A DNA stretch of 64,000 nt from Prauserella flavalba (GCF_003202235.1 NZ_MASU01000003.1:124001-188000); one strand, 5' to 3'. Numbered from the stretch's first letter, positions 42,783 to 52,169 are shown. Numbers and translations: made by a program. Notes: generated by a model not told the origin, from the letters alone.

Positions 42783-43631
42783 CTACTCCTCCTCGGGAGC
42801 CACGCCGGAGTCGGTCTGCCGCAGGCTCTCGCGGCCGGTGTCCTCCTCGCTGCGGCCGATCCGCCAGTACCCCGTGAACGTGATGGCCCGCTTGTCGACA
42901 CCCCGTTCGCGCACGAGGTGCCGTCGCGCGAACTTGACCATGCCCGCCTCGCCGGAGAGCCACGCGTACGGCCGCCCGGCGGGCAACGTCGCTCCCCGCA
43001 CGGCGTCGAGCACGGGCTCACCGTGCGGGGAGCCGTTGCGGGTGACCCAGTTGATCTCCACGTCGGCGTCGGTCGCGAAGTCCTGCCGGTCGCTCGGGTC
43101 GCCGACCTCGATGAACACCCGCGCCGCCGCCCCCGACGGCAGCGCCTCGACGATCGCGCCGATCGCGGGCACCGCCGTCTCGTCACCGACGAGCAGCTGC
43201 CACGACGTGCCCTCCGGCACCGAGTAGAGCCCGTGCGGACCCAGCAGTGCGACCTGGCCGCCGACCGTCGCCCGCTCCGCCCATGCCGACGCCGGACCGC
43301 TGTCGCCGTGCAGCACGAAGTCGATGTCGATCTCCCGCGCCTCGGGCCGGTGCGCCCGCACCGTGTAGGTCCGCATCGGCGGGCGGACGCCGTCGGGCAT
43401 CGCGAGGTAGGTGCGGTACCACGAGGTGACGTCCGAGGACACGGGCGGCGGCAGCTGCGGCCGGTCCTCGCCGGGCAGCGGGAAGAAGACCTTGACGTAC
43501 TGGTCCGGCGCCACGCTGACGAAGCCGTCCAGTTCGCCGGTGAAGGTGATCCGGGCCATGTGCGGGGTGAGCCGCCGGATCGCGGTCACCTGGAGCGAGC
43601 GGTAGGTCAGCTGAGGCGCGGCCGTCGTCAT
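42783..43631 (-). CDS. Siderophore-interacting protein (FAD-dependent ferric-siderophore reductase)
   Basis: 282-aa SIP-family flavoprotein. The FAD domain (MARITFTGELDGF, PDQYVKVFFP, RTYTVRAHRPEAREIDIDFV with the RxYT box, about residues 25-110) precedes the NAD(P)H-side domain (LLVGDETAVPAIGAIVEALP, about 145; YAWLSGEAGMVKFARRHLV, about 220). It should reduce Fe(III)-siderophore to release iron in the cytoplasm. An iron box overlaps its start codon, and the TAGCCT -10 leaves 6 nt before ATG, so transcription is likely leaderless and repressed by DtxR/IdeR with iron. Confidence 0.9.
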   Translation of the reverse strand: MTTAAPQLTYRSLQVTAIRRLTPHMARITFTGELDGFVSVAPDQYVKVFFPLPGEDRPQLPPPVSSDVTSWYRTYLAMPDGVRPPMRTYTVRAHRPEAREIDIDFVLHGDSGPASAWAERATVGGQVALLGPHGLYSVPEGTSWQLLVGDETAVPAIGAIVEALPSGAAARVFIEVGDPSDRQDFATDADVEINWVTRNGSPHGEPVLDAVRGATLPAGRPYAWLSGEAGMVKFARRHLVRERGVDKRAITFTGYWRIGRSEEDTGRESLRQTDSGVAPEEE

Positions 43632-43649
43632 TAGGCAAGGCTAACCTAC
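43631..43649 (-). promoter_or_regulatory. DtxR/IdeR iron box overlapping the SIP start
   Basis: TTAGGCAAGGCTAACCTAC on the plus strand matches the 19-bp consensus TTAGGTTAGGCTAACCTAA at 16 positions. It covers the first base of the SIP ATG on one side and the stop codon of the upstream alkyltransferase-like gene on the other. Confidence 0.75.
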
Positions 43650-43936
43650 GGCTGACGCCAGCGGTACCTCTTGAGATCGATTCGCTGTCCGTCGGCGAGC
43701 ACACCCTCCGCGCGCAGCAGCTCCAGCTGCCGGTGCACCAGGTGCGGCGCGGGGGTTCCGTTCGCGCGCAGGACCCGGTGCCACGGGAGATCGTGCCCGT
43801 CCTCGGAGAGGATGCGGCCCACCAGCCGCGGGGTGTTCGCGCCCGCCGCCGCGGCGACATCGCCGTAGGTCGACACCGAGCCCGGCGGGATGGCCGCGAC
43901 GACCTCGCGCACGCGCTCGTGCAGCTCCTCGTCCAT
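43646..43936 (-). CDS. Alkyltransferase-like (ATL) protein of the MGMT family
   Basis: 96-aa DNA-binding domain of the O6-alkylguanine-DNA methyltransferase family. The HTH region has IPPGSVSTYGDVAAAAG (about residues 16-32) and NTPRLVGRIL. The active-site box reads LPWHRVLRANG, so the methyl-acceptor Cys of PCHR is replaced by Trp. It therefore cannot repair by alkyl transfer but should bind alkylated DNA and recruit nucleotide excision repair, as ATL proteins do. ATG 43936 is used; a GTG 9 bp upstream is possible. The equivalent mycobacterial gene (Rv3204) lies beside adnA. Confidence 0.85.
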   Translation of the reverse strand: MDEELHERVREVVAAIPPGSVSTYGDVAAAAGANTPRLVGRILSEDGHDLPWHRVLRANGTPAPHLVHRQLELLRAEGVLADGQRIDLKRYRWRQP

Positions 43937-44024
43937 AGCGCACACTCTAGGCAGATTCCCTGGTCATCGGTCACGTGCCGTGGCGCTGTGCGGTTTCGTC
44001 GGCCCGGCGTGGTTCCATCTGATC

Positions 44025-47000
44025 GTGAGCAGGAGTGGACTGAACGCGAGGCTCGTGCGCTCGCCGGCTCAGCCTCCCCGGCCACACGTGTGGGAGGGCG
44101 GAGCCGCCGGGCTCCTCGAGGCACCCTCGGGATTCCGGAGGGTGCTCGGCGGCCCCGGCACGGGCAAGACCACGCTGCTCGCCACGGTCGCCGCCGAACG
44201 GGTCAGCCAGGGCGCCGATCCGGAGAGCCTGCTGGTGCTCACGGCGTCACGCCGCGCGGCCGACGCCGTCCGCGCCGACATCACCCGCAGGCTCACCGCC
44301 GACCCCGGTCACAGCGGCCGCACTATCCGCGAGCCGCTCGTGCGCACGGTGCACTCCTACGCCTTCGCGGTGCTGCGCCTGCAGGCCGGGCTCCAGGACC
44401 TGCCCGCGCCGCGCCTGCTCTCCGGGCCCGAGCAGGACGTCGTGGTGCGCGAGCTGCTCGCCGGTGACCTCGAACGCGGCGCCGACTACTGGCCCGAGAC
44501 TTTGCGCCCCGCCCTGCTCGTGCCCGGCTTCGCCGAGGAACTGCGGGACCTCCTGCTGCGCGCGGCCGAACGAGGCCTCGGCCCCGAGGACCTGGTCAAG
44601 CTCGGCCGCCAGCAGCAGCGCGAGGCGTGGGTCGCGGCCGGGACCTTCTGGCGGCAGTACGAGGAGGTCACGCTCCTGCTCGGCTCGGGAGGCAACGCGC
44701 TCGGCCAGCCGGGCGCGCCCGCGCTGGATGCCGCCGAGCTGGTGGCGAGTGCGCTCGTGGAGCTGGAGGGAGACCCCGGCCTGCTGGCCCGTGAGCAGCG
44801 GCGCATCCGGCACCTGTTCGTGGACGACGCCCAGCACCTCGACCCGCTGCAGTTCCGGCTCGTGCGGCTGCTGGGCGGGGCGGCCGACGACTTCGTGGTG
44901 GCCGGGGATCCCGACCAGTCCGTGTTTTCCTTCCGTGGCGCCGATCCGCGCCTGCTCGCCGCGCTCGACGACGATGGTGATCGCACCATCACGCTCGCCC
45001 GCAGCCACCGGATGACCGAGGAGGTGCACGCCGCCGTCTCGCGCGTGGCCGCGAACCTGCCGGGCGTGCGCCGCCTCGTGGAGCCCGCGAGTGACGACGA
45101 GGGCGTGGTGCGCACCAAGCTGCTGCCGACGCCCGCCGCGGAGGCGAGCTGGGTGGCCGACCAGCTGCGGCGAGCGCACCTGATCGACGAGATCCCGTGG
45201 TCGGAGATGGCCGTGCTCGTCCGCTCGCCGTCGCGCTCGTTCCCCGTGCTGCAGCGTGCGCTGGGAGCCGCGGGCGTGCCGATCGCCTCGGCCACCGAGG
45301 AGCTGCCGCTCGCCCGCCAGCCGGGGGTGCGCCCGCTGCTGGCGGTGCTGCGCCTGGCCACGGAGCCCGACGCGCTCGACGTCGACCTCGCCGAGATGCT
45401 GCTTTCCTCGCCGCTCGGCGGTGCCGATCCGCTCGCGCTGCGCCGCCTGCGCCGGGGTCTGCGCAGGCTGGAGCTCGCCGCCGGTGGCGAGCGCTCCAGC
45501 GACGAGCTGCTGGTGGAGGCGTTGCGGGACAACGACATCCTCGCCGGGCTGGCCGATGCCGAGGCCGCGCCGGTGCGCCGTGTCGGCGGCCTGCTCGCCA
45601 CCGCGCGCGACTGCGTGCGCAGGGGGCTCGGCGTCGAGGACGTGCTGTGGCAGGTCTGGCAGGCCAGCAAGCTGGAGGGCAGGCTGCTGCGGCAGATCGC
45701 GCGCGGTGGCTCGCTCGCCGCGCAGGCCGACCGCGACCTCGACGCCGTGGTGGCCCTGTTCCACGCCGCCGGTCGCTATGTCGACAGGCTGCCCAAGGCG
45801 AGCGTGGCCGGGTTCGCCGAGTACCTGACCTCCCAGCACATCGCGGGCGACAGCCTGGCGCCGACGGCCGCGCGCGGCAAGGGCGTCTCCCTGCTGACGG
45901 CCCACGGTGCCGCCGGTCGCGAGTGGACGGTCGTCGCCGTCGCCGGCGCTCAGGAGGGTAGCTGGCCGGACCTGCGGCTGCGGGGCACGCTGCTGGGTGT
46001 GGAGCGGCTCGTCGACCTGCTGTCCGGTGTGGACGGTGAGCACCTTTCGGCTACGGCGCCGCTGCTGGCGGAGGAGCGCAGGCTGTTCTACGTCGCCGCG
46101 AGCAGGGCGAGTCGCGTGCTGCTGGTCAGCGCCGTGCAGGGGGAGGACGAGCAGCCGTCGCGGTTCGTCGACGAGCTGATGGACTCCGGCGGCGACGACC
46201 CTGGCCCCGACGTCCGCCGCTACACGCGGGAGCGCTCGCTCGTGCTCTCCGAGCTGGTCGGTGAGTTGCGATCGGTCGCCTGCGACTCCGGCGCCGAGCC
46301 GCGCAGGCGGGAGGTCGCCGTCCGCCAGCTCGCGAGGCTCGCCCGCGCCGGGGTGCCCGGGGCGCACCCCGACCAGTGGTACGGCCTGCCCGGTCCGAGC
46401 ACGGACGAGCCGCTGCGGCCGGCCGACGCGCTCATCCGCATCTCGCCATCCACTGTGGACGTGCTGTCGAAATGCCCGCTGCGCTGGCTGCTCGAACGCC
46501 ACGGCGGCAGCGATCCGGCGCAGCTGGCCGCCGTCACCGGCACGCTCGTGCACGCGCTCGCGCAGGCCGCGGCGAGCGGCGCCGACGCCGAGCAACTCAA
46601 GGCGGAACTGGACTCGGCGTGGGCGAAGGTCGACGCTGGCGCGCCGTGGTTCTCCCGGCGGGAACGCCGCCGCGTGGAGCAGATGGTGCAGAACTTCCTC
46701 GCCTGGCTTCGCAACAGCCGGGGGGAGCTGACCCAGCTCGCGGTGGAGCAGGAGATGGAGGTGGAGCTGCCCGCGGAGGACGGCGAGCCCCGCGTGAAAC
46801 TTCTGGGCCGCGTCGACCGGCTGGAGGTCGACAACCAGGGCAGGCCCGTGATCATCGACGTCAAGACCAGCAAGACGCCGGTGAGCGCCGCCGACGCGGA
46901 GAAGCACCCGCAGCTCGCGGCCTACCAGCTCGCGCTGCTGCTCGGCGCGTTCGCCGAGCACGGTGGCACCACCGGCGGCGCGAAACTCGTCTACGTCGCC

Positions 47001-47210
47001 AAGGCGCACAACAAGACCGGCTCCTCCCAGCGTTCGCAGCCGCCGCTCGACGAGGACGGCGGCAAGCAGTGGCTCGAGCTGGTCCGGCAGGCCGCCGCGG
47101 CCACGGCCGGCCCCGAGTACGCGGCGCAGGAGAACGCGGACTGCGACCGCTGCCCCGGCCGTTCGTCGTGCCCGCTGCGGCCGGAGGGCAGGCAGGTGAC
47201 CGGGCCGTGA
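44025..47210 (+). CDS. adnA: AdnA: helicase-nuclease subunit for double-strand break end resection
   Basis: 1061-aa subunit of the actinobacterial AdnAB complex. N-terminal UvrD-like motor: Walker A GGPGTGKT (about 42), motif II LFVDDAQHL (about 264; D-D-A-Q rather than DExQ), motif III VAGDPDQSVFSFRG, motif VI FYVAASRASRVLL. C-terminal RecB-like nuclease: LSKCPLRWLLERHGG (first Fe-S Cys about 815), RVDRLEVDNQGRPVIIDVKT (catalytic D...DxK, about 930-947) and CDRCPGRSSCPLRP (three Fe-S Cys, about 1040). It partners AdnB, whose gene overlaps by 4 bp. GTG 44025 lacks a ribosome site but begins the conserved region. Confidence 0.9.
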   Translation: MSRSGLNARLVRSPAQPPRPHVWEGGAAGLLEAPSGFRRVLGGPGTGKTTLLATVAAERVSQGADPESLLVLTASRRAADAVRADITRRLTADPGHSGRTIREPLVRTVHSYAFAVLRLQAGLQDLPAPRLLSGPEQDVVVRELLAGDLERGADYWPETLRPALLVPGFAEELRDLLLRAAERGLGPEDLVKLGRQQQREAWVAAGTFWRQYEEVTLLLGSGGNALGQPGAPALDAAELVASALVELEGDPGLLAREQRRIRHLFVDDAQHLDPLQFRLVRLLGGAADDFVVAGDPDQSVFSFRGADPRLLAALDDDGDRTITLARSHRMTEEVHAAVSRVAANLPGVRRLVEPASDDEGVVRTKLLPTPAAEASWVADQLRRAHLIDEIPWSEMAVLVRSPSRSFPVLQRALGAAGVPIASATEELPLARQPGVRPLLAVLRLATEPDALDVDLAEMLLSSPLGGADPLALRRLRRGLRRLELAAGGERSSDELLVEALRDNDILAGLADAEAAPVRRVGGLLATARDCVRRGLGVEDVLWQVWQASKLEGRLLRQIARGGSLAAQADRDLDAVVALFHAAGRYVDRLPKASVAGFAEYLTSQHIAGDSLAPTAARGKGVSLLTAHGAAGREWTVVAVAGAQEGSWPDLRLRGTLLGVERLVDLLSGVDGEHLSATAPLLAEERRLFYVAASRASRVLLVSAVQGEDEQPSRFVDELMDSGGDDPGPDVRRYTRERSLVLSELVGELRSVACDSGAEPRRREVAVRQLARLARAGVPGAHPDQWYGLPGPSTDEPLRPADALIRISPSTVDVLSKCPLRWLLERHGGSDPAQLAAVTGTLVHALAQAAASGADAEQLKAELDSAWAKVDAGAPWFSRRERRRVEQMVQNFLAWLRNSRGELTQLAVEQEMEVELPAEDGEPRVKLLGRVDRLEVDNQGRPVIIDVKTSKTPVSAADAEKHPQLAAYQLALLLGAFAEHGGTTGGAKLVYVAKAHNKTGSSQRSQPPLDEDGGKQWLELVRQAAAATAGPEYAAQENADCDRCPGRSSCPLRPEGRQVTGP

Positions 47211-50200
47211 GCGACCTCGTCGATCCCGCCGAGATCGCCCACGCACTCGGCCTGCATCCGCCCACGCCCGAGCAGGCCGCCGTGATCGCGTCGCCCGCCG
47301 AGCCCGCGCTCGTGGTGGCGGGCGCCGGTGCGGGCAAGACGGAGACGATGGCCGCGCGCGTCGTGTGGCTCGTCGCCAACGGACTCGTGACGCCGGAACG
47401 CGTGCTGGGCCTGACGTTCACGCGCAAGGCCGCTCGTCAGCTCGCCGACCGCGTGCGGGCCCGGCTACGCCGCCTCGCGGGCTCCGGCCTGCTCGACCGG
47501 ATCGACCCCGGCGGCGAGCGGCGGATGGCGGTCATGACCGGCGAGCCCACCGTGCTCACCTACCACGCCTACGCCGGGCGGCTGCTGGGTGAACACGGGC
47601 TGCGGCTGCCCGTGCAGCCCGGCGTGCGGATGCTGTCGGAGACGGCGTCGTGGCAGCTCGCGCACCGCGTGGTGTCCACATGGGACAAGGATTTGGACAC
47701 CGACCGCGTGCCCCCGTCGGTCACCGCGCAGCTGCTCGGCCTCGCTGGGGAACTGGGCGAGCACCTGGTCGATCCCGAGAAGCTGCGGGCCTACACGGCG
47801 TGGTTCTGCCGCATCGTGGAGAACGCGCCGAGGGCGAAGGGACAGCGGGAGGCGTTGCCCGTGGCACTCAACGACATTCTCGTCGCCCAGCGGTTCCGGC
47901 TCGACCTGCTGCCGCTGATCGAGGCGTACGAGCAGCGCAAACGCGCCGACGGCGCGCTCGACTTCGCCGACCAGATGTCACTTGCGGCCACGCTCGCCGA
48001 GTCGCAGCCCGAGGTCGTCGCGGGCGAGCGTGACCGCTACGGCGCCGTGCTGCTCGACGAGTACCAGGACACCGGGCACGCCCAGCGTGTGCTGCTGCGC
48101 TCGCTCTTCGGCGGGACGGAGCCGATGCCGGTGACGGCCGTCGGCGACCCCGCGCAGGCGATCTACGGCTGGCGCGGGGCGAGCGCGGCCAATCTGCCCC
48201 GCTTCACCACGGACTTTCCCCGGCGCGGCAAGGAAGGCCTGCTGCCCGCGCGCGAGTACGGGATGCTCACGAGCTTCCGCAACCCGCCCGAGGTGCTCAC
48301 GCTCGCCAACGCCGTGGCCGAACCGTTGCGCGCGCAGGGCCTCGGCGTGCAGCGGCTGCGGGCCCGCGACGGTGCCGGCCCCGCCGACGTGCGGTGCGCG
48401 CTACTGCCCGACGTGCGGGCCGAGCGCGACTGGCTCGCCGACGAGCTGGCCGCGGTGTGGTTCGCCGAACGCGACGAGACGGGCACCCCGCCCACGGCCG
48501 CCGTACTCGTGCGCAGGCGGGCCGACATGGCCCCGGTCGCCGCGGCCCTGCGGGCGCGGGGACTGCCCGTGGAGGTCGTCGGCCTCGGCGGACTGCTCGA
48601 CGAGCCAGAGGTGGCCGACCTCGTCGCCACGTTGCGGGTGCTCGCCGAGCCGCTGTCGGGCACGGCCGCGGCCCGGCTGCTCACCGGAGCGCGCTGGCGG
48701 CTCGCCGCGGCCGACCTCGGCGCGCTGTGGCGGCGGGCGGGGGAGCTGTCGGCCGACGCCGACGTGCTCGTGGCCGAGCGCGCCGAACAGGCCGGCCTCG
48801 TGGACGCGATCGACGACCCCGGCGACCCGGCCCGCTACTCCGAGGAGGGCTACGCCCGGATCCGCAGGCTCAGCAGGGAACTGTGGGCGCTGCGGCGCAG
48901 GCTCGACCAGCCGCTGCCGGAGCTGGTGGCCGACGTCGAGCGCACGATGCTGCTCGACGTCGAGGCGCTCGCGAGGCCGGGCAGCGCGGGGCGCGCGCAC
49001 CTGGACGCCTTCGCCGACGTGGTCACCGAATACGCCGAGCACGCGCCCACCGGCACCCTCCTGTCCTTTGTGGACTACCTCGCGACGGCGGAGCACGCCG
49101 AGGACGGCCTGCCGCCTGGCGAGGTCGAGGTGGTGGCCGACCGCGTGCAGGTGCTCACCGCGCACTCCGCGAAGGGCCTGGAATGGCGGGTCGTGGCCGT
49201 GCCGCACCTGGTGCAGGACACCTTCCCCGGCAAACGGCGCTCGTCGTCGTGGCTGCGGACCGTGCCGGAGCTGCCCGCCGCGCTGCGCGGCGACGCACAG
49301 GACCTGCCCGAGCTGCGGCTGCACGGCGACGAGAACCGCAAGGAGGTGCTCGACGCCTGCGCCGACCACGAGGAACGGTTCGCCGCGCGGCACGCCGAGG
49401 AGGAGCGGCGGCTCTGCTACGTGGCGCTGACCAGGGCCGAGCACTGCCTGCTCGCCTCGGGGCACTGGTGGAACGAGAGCAGCGCGCGGCCGAAGGGGCC
49501 CTCGGAGTTCCTCACCGAGATCGCCGACGTGCTGCGGGAAGAGGAGGGCGTCGGCACGGTCGCCCACTGGGCGGAGCCGCCCGGCGAGGACGAGGACAAC
49601 CCGCTGGTCACCGCGTCGCGCTCGGCGAGCTGGCCGGTGGATCCGCTGGGCGAGCGGCGCGCGGCCGTGCGCGAGGGCGCCGACCTGGTGCTCGCGGCGC
49701 TGGACGAGCTCGACCTGCCCATCGCGGACGACGATCCGGACGGGTGGATCGCCGACACCGACGTGCTGCTGGCGGAGCGCGAGCGCGCCTCGGGCGACGG
49801 TGACCAGGTGACCCTGCCGGGCCAGCTCTCGGTGAGCCAGCTGGTGGAACTCGCCGGGGAGCCCGAGGCGCTCGCCCGAAGGCTGCGCAGGCCGCTGCCG
49901 TTCCCGCCCAACGCCTTCGCTCGCAGGGGCACCGCGTTCCACGGCTGGCTGGAGCGGCGGTTCGCCGGGGAACGCCTGCTGGAGCTGGAGGACCTGCCCG
50001 GCGCCGCCGACTTCGGCGAGGCGAGCGACGCCGAGCTGGAGGCGTTGCAGGAGGCGTTCGAGCGCAGCGCGTGGGCACACCGCACACCCCACGAGGTGGA
50101 GGTGCCGTTTTCCACCGACATCGACGGGGTCACCGTGCGCGGCCGGATGGACGCCGTGTTCGCCGACGACGACGGCGGCTGGACCGTCGTCGACTGGAAG

Positions 50201-50413
50201 ACCGGCGCCGTGCCCGAGGACGGCAAGCTGCCGGCCCTGTCGGTGCAGCTCGCGGCGTACCGGCTGGCGTGGGCGGGCCTGTCGGGCGCCCCGCTGGAGA
50301 AGGTGCGGGCGGCCTTCCACTACGTGCGCCCCGACCGGACGGTGCGGCCGGTGGATCTGCTCGACGCGGACGGGTTGCGGGAGCTACTGCGCGGGGTCCC
50401 GGGAAGCGGTTAA
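47207..50413 (+). CDS. adnB: AdnB: lead helicase-nuclease subunit
   Basis: 1068-aa UvrD-type motor plus RecB-type nuclease. Walker A VVAGAGAGKTETMAARV (about 38), motif Ia LTFTRKAARQLADRV, motif II VLLDEYQDTGHAQR (about 281, canonical DExQ), VGDPAQAIYGWRGA, motif V TAHSAKGLEWRVV, motif VI CYVALTRAEH. Nuclease core RRGTAFHGWLERRF and RMDAVFADDDGGWTVVDWKT (about 979-998). In mycobacteria the AdnB motor drives translocation and both nucleases cut the unwound strands. The intact motor here contrasts with the altered Walker B of AdnA. A TrkA-type channel gene follows after 9 bp. Confidence 0.92.
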   Translation: MSDLVDPAEIAHALGLHPPTPEQAAVIASPAEPALVVAGAGAGKTETMAARVVWLVANGLVTPERVLGLTFTRKAARQLADRVRARLRRLAGSGLLDRIDPGGERRMAVMTGEPTVLTYHAYAGRLLGEHGLRLPVQPGVRMLSETASWQLAHRVVSTWDKDLDTDRVPPSVTAQLLGLAGELGEHLVDPEKLRAYTAWFCRIVENAPRAKGQREALPVALNDILVAQRFRLDLLPLIEAYEQRKRADGALDFADQMSLAATLAESQPEVVAGERDRYGAVLLDEYQDTGHAQRVLLRSLFGGTEPMPVTAVGDPAQAIYGWRGASAANLPRFTTDFPRRGKEGLLPAREYGMLTSFRNPPEVLTLANAVAEPLRAQGLGVQRLRARDGAGPADVRCALLPDVRAERDWLADELAAVWFAERDETGTPPTAAVLVRRRADMAPVAAALRARGLPVEVVGLGGLLDEPEVADLVATLRVLAEPLSGTAAARLLTGARWRLAAADLGALWRRAGELSADADVLVAERAEQAGLVDAIDDPGDPARYSEEGYARIRRLSRELWALRRRLDQPLPELVADVERTMLLDVEALARPGSAGRAHLDAFADVVTEYAEHAPTGTLLSFVDYLATAEHAEDGLPPGEVEVVADRVQVLTAHSAKGLEWRVVAVPHLVQDTFPGKRRSSSWLRTVPELPAALRGDAQDLPELRLHGDENRKEVLDACADHEERFAARHAEEERRLCYVALTRAEHCLLASGHWWNESSARPKGPSEFLTEIADVLREEEGVGTVAHWAEPPGEDEDNPLVTASRSASWPVDPLGERRAAVREGADLVLAALDELDLPIADDDPDGWIADTDVLLAERERASGDGDQVTLPGQLSVSQLVELAGEPEALARRLRRPLPFPPNAFARRGTAFHGWLERRFAGERLLELEDLPGAADFGEASDAELEALQEAFERSAWAHRTPHEVEVPFSTDIDGVTVRGRMDAVFADDDGGWTVVDWKTGAVPEDGKLPALSVQLAAYRLAWAGLSGAPLEKVRAAFHYVRPDRTVRPVDLLDADGLRELLRGVPGSG

Positions 50414-50416
50414 GGT
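50411..50416 (+). promoter_or_regulatory. -10 element of leaderless K+ channel gene
   Basis: TAAGGT overlaps the adnB stop codon and stands 6 nt before the GTG at 50423, so the channel can be transcribed apart from adnAB. Confidence 0.4.
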
Positions 50417-50422
50417 TCGCGC

Positions 50423-51496
50423 GTGATCAAGCGCTTCATCCGGATGCCGCTGACCGACCAGCCCGGTCACGCGCTCGTCGGCGTCATCCGGATGCCGGAG
50501 ACGAAGGTCAGTCCGCTGCGTTCGATCGGGCGGCGCATCATCGGGGCCTTGCTGTTCCTGTTCGCGGCCGTGCTGATCGTGTACATCGGGCGCGACGGCT
50601 ACCGCGACGCCAACGAAGACGGGCTGTCGTTCCTGGACTGCTTCTACTACGCGACCGTCTCGCTGTCGACCACCGGGTACGGTGACATCACGCCGGAGAC
50701 GGACCTGGCCCGGCTGATCAACATCGTGGTGATCACCCCGCTGCGGGTGATGTTCCTGATCGTGCTGGTCGGTACCACACTGGAGGTGCTGACCGAGCGT
50801 TCCCGGCAGGCGCTGAGGATCCAGAAGTGGAGGAACAGGGTGCGGGACCATGTGGTGGTCGTGGGCTTCGGCACCAAGGGCCGTTCGGCGGTCAACTCCC
50901 TGCTCGCCGAGGAAGGCGCCGAACCGAGCCAGATCGTGGTGGTGGACACCGACCAGCAGGCGCTCGACGCGGCCAGCGCGCTCGGGCTCATCACCGTGCA
51001 CGGGTCGGCGACCCGCTCCGACGTGCTCCGGGTGGCCGGTGCGCAGCGGGCGCGCGCGATCGTGATCGCCCCGAACCGCGACGACACGGCCGTGCTCGTG
51101 ACGCTCACGGCGCGGGAGCTCGCCCCGAAGGCCAGCATCCTGGCGTCGGTGCGGGAGGCGGAGAACGTTCACCTGCTGAAGCAGTCCGGCGCCGACCAGG
51201 TGGTGGTGTCGAGCGAGACGGCGGGCAGGCTGCTGGGCATCGCCACGCGCACGCCGCTCGTGGTCGACATGGTCGAGGACCTGCTCACCCCCGAGACGGG
51301 GCTGGCGATCGCGGAGCGGCCGGTGGAGCCGTCGGAGGAGGGCGGCTCGCCGCGGCATCTGCCGGACATCGTGCTCGGCGTGGTGCGGGACGGGAACCTC
51401 TACCGCGTGGACGCGCCCGAGGTCGACGCCATCGAGCCGGGCGACCGGCTGCTGTACGTCCGCAAGGTCACACCCGCGAAGGACGCGGCGCGCTGA
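50423..51496 (+). CDS. Two-helix K+ channel with RCK/TrkA domain (Rv3200c-like)
   Basis: 357-aa potassium channel subunit. First membrane helix at about residues 38-55, the pore with filter SLSTTGYGDITPETD (about 82-96), second helix LRVMFLIVLVGTTLEVL, then a cytoplasmic RCK domain beginning VVVVGFGTKGRSAVNSLL (NAD/nucleotide loop, about 145) and a C-terminal RCK_C portion (DGNLYRVDAPEVDAIEPGDR). It should open or close with a bound nucleotide or ion and set K+ flux. It is adjacent to adnB as in mycobacteria. Confidence 0.88.
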   Translation: MIKRFIRMPLTDQPGHALVGVIRMPETKVSPLRSIGRRIIGALLFLFAAVLIVYIGRDGYRDANEDGLSFLDCFYYATVSLSTTGYGDITPETDLARLINIVVITPLRVMFLIVLVGTTLEVLTERSRQALRIQKWRNRVRDHVVVVGFGTKGRSAVNSLLAEEGAEPSQIVVVDTDQQALDAASALGLITVHGSATRSDVLRVAGAQRARAIVIAPNRDDTAVLVTLTARELAPKASILASVREAENVHLLKQSGADQVVVSSETAGRLLGIATRTPLVVDMVEDLLTPETGLAIAERPVEPSEEGGSPRHLPDIVLGVVRDGNLYRVDAPEVDAIEPGDRLLYVRKVTPAKDAAR

Positions 51497-51570
51497 GGTG
51501 CCCGGTCGTGTGATGTTGGGAGCACGTCGTTTTCTGTGCTTCGTCGTGATGATCTGGAACGATTGACGCC

Positions 51571-52044
51571 GTGTGGCAGCGAGCGAATGGATCCGGGCGG
51601 CCGATGCCGCCGCTGACGTGGAAGGTCCTCGGCGTCTCCGCCGCCACCGGCATCCTCATCGTCCTCGCGGCCTGGTGGGCGGGCCCCTCGCTGTTCGGCT
51701 CCGCCGAGGCCGCCGAGACGCGCACCGTCGAGGCCACCGTCACGCTGCCCGCCGACTGCACCAGGCCGAACGCCGAGGAGACCGTGCGTTTCGAGCTGGA
51801 CGGCACCACCCGCAACGGCACCCTCAGCGGCTGCGGGCACGACCAGGACGAGCGGATCGAGATCTCGGTGCCCCACGCGGCGGCCGAGGGGCTGATCGAC
51901 GTGCAGCTCGCCAACGCCGCGGTGGGCAGCAGTGACCTGCGGCGCCCCGTCGGGCTCGCGCTGCTGGTGCTGAGCTGCGCGGGCGGCGGCACCTACGCGT
52001 TCCTCCTCGCCCGAGGCCCCCGCCGCACCGCCGCGATCCTCTGA
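51571..52044 (+). CDS. Small exported-domain membrane protein, unknown
   Basis: 157-aa protein: one membrane helix near residues 18-38 (VLGVSAATGILIVLAAWWAG), an extracytoplasmic beta-rich stretch with two cysteines (LPADCTRP and LSGCGHDQDE, possible disulfide), and a second helix (GLALLVLSCAGGGTYAFLLA) near the end. GTG 51571 is taken as the start; ATG 51604 would still leave the first helix. I do not recognise the family. It is followed by a palindromic terminator. Confidence 0.6.
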   Translation: MWQRANGSGRPMPPLTWKVLGVSAATGILIVLAAWWAGPSLFGSAEAAETRTVEATVTLPADCTRPNAEETVRFELDGTTRNGTLSGCGHDQDERIEISVPHAAAEGLIDVQLANAAVGSSDLRRPVGLALLVLSCAGGGTYAFLLARGPRRTAAIL

Positions 52045-52096
52045 CGCGGGCGAGAGCGGGAGCCCCTTCCGCCCGCTTTGCCCCTTCTGCCCGACC

Positions 52097-52149
52097 GCAG
52101 TGAAGGCCACCTTCACTGCGTTCAACGCAGTGAAGGTGGCCTTCACTGC
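52097..52149. terminator. 24-bp perfect palindrome, bidirectional terminator
   Basis: Arms 52097-52120 and 52126-52149 around TTCAA, between convergent genes; no T-tract. Arms are identical to those at 58326 and nearly all of 4921. Confidence 0.75.
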
Positions 52150-52169
52150 AGTCAGGCGGGTCAGGCGGG

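Noticed and set aside
44247-47246. A 999-codon minus-strand frame opposite adnA
   Set aside because: Antisense shadow of a motif-complete helicase-nuclease gene.
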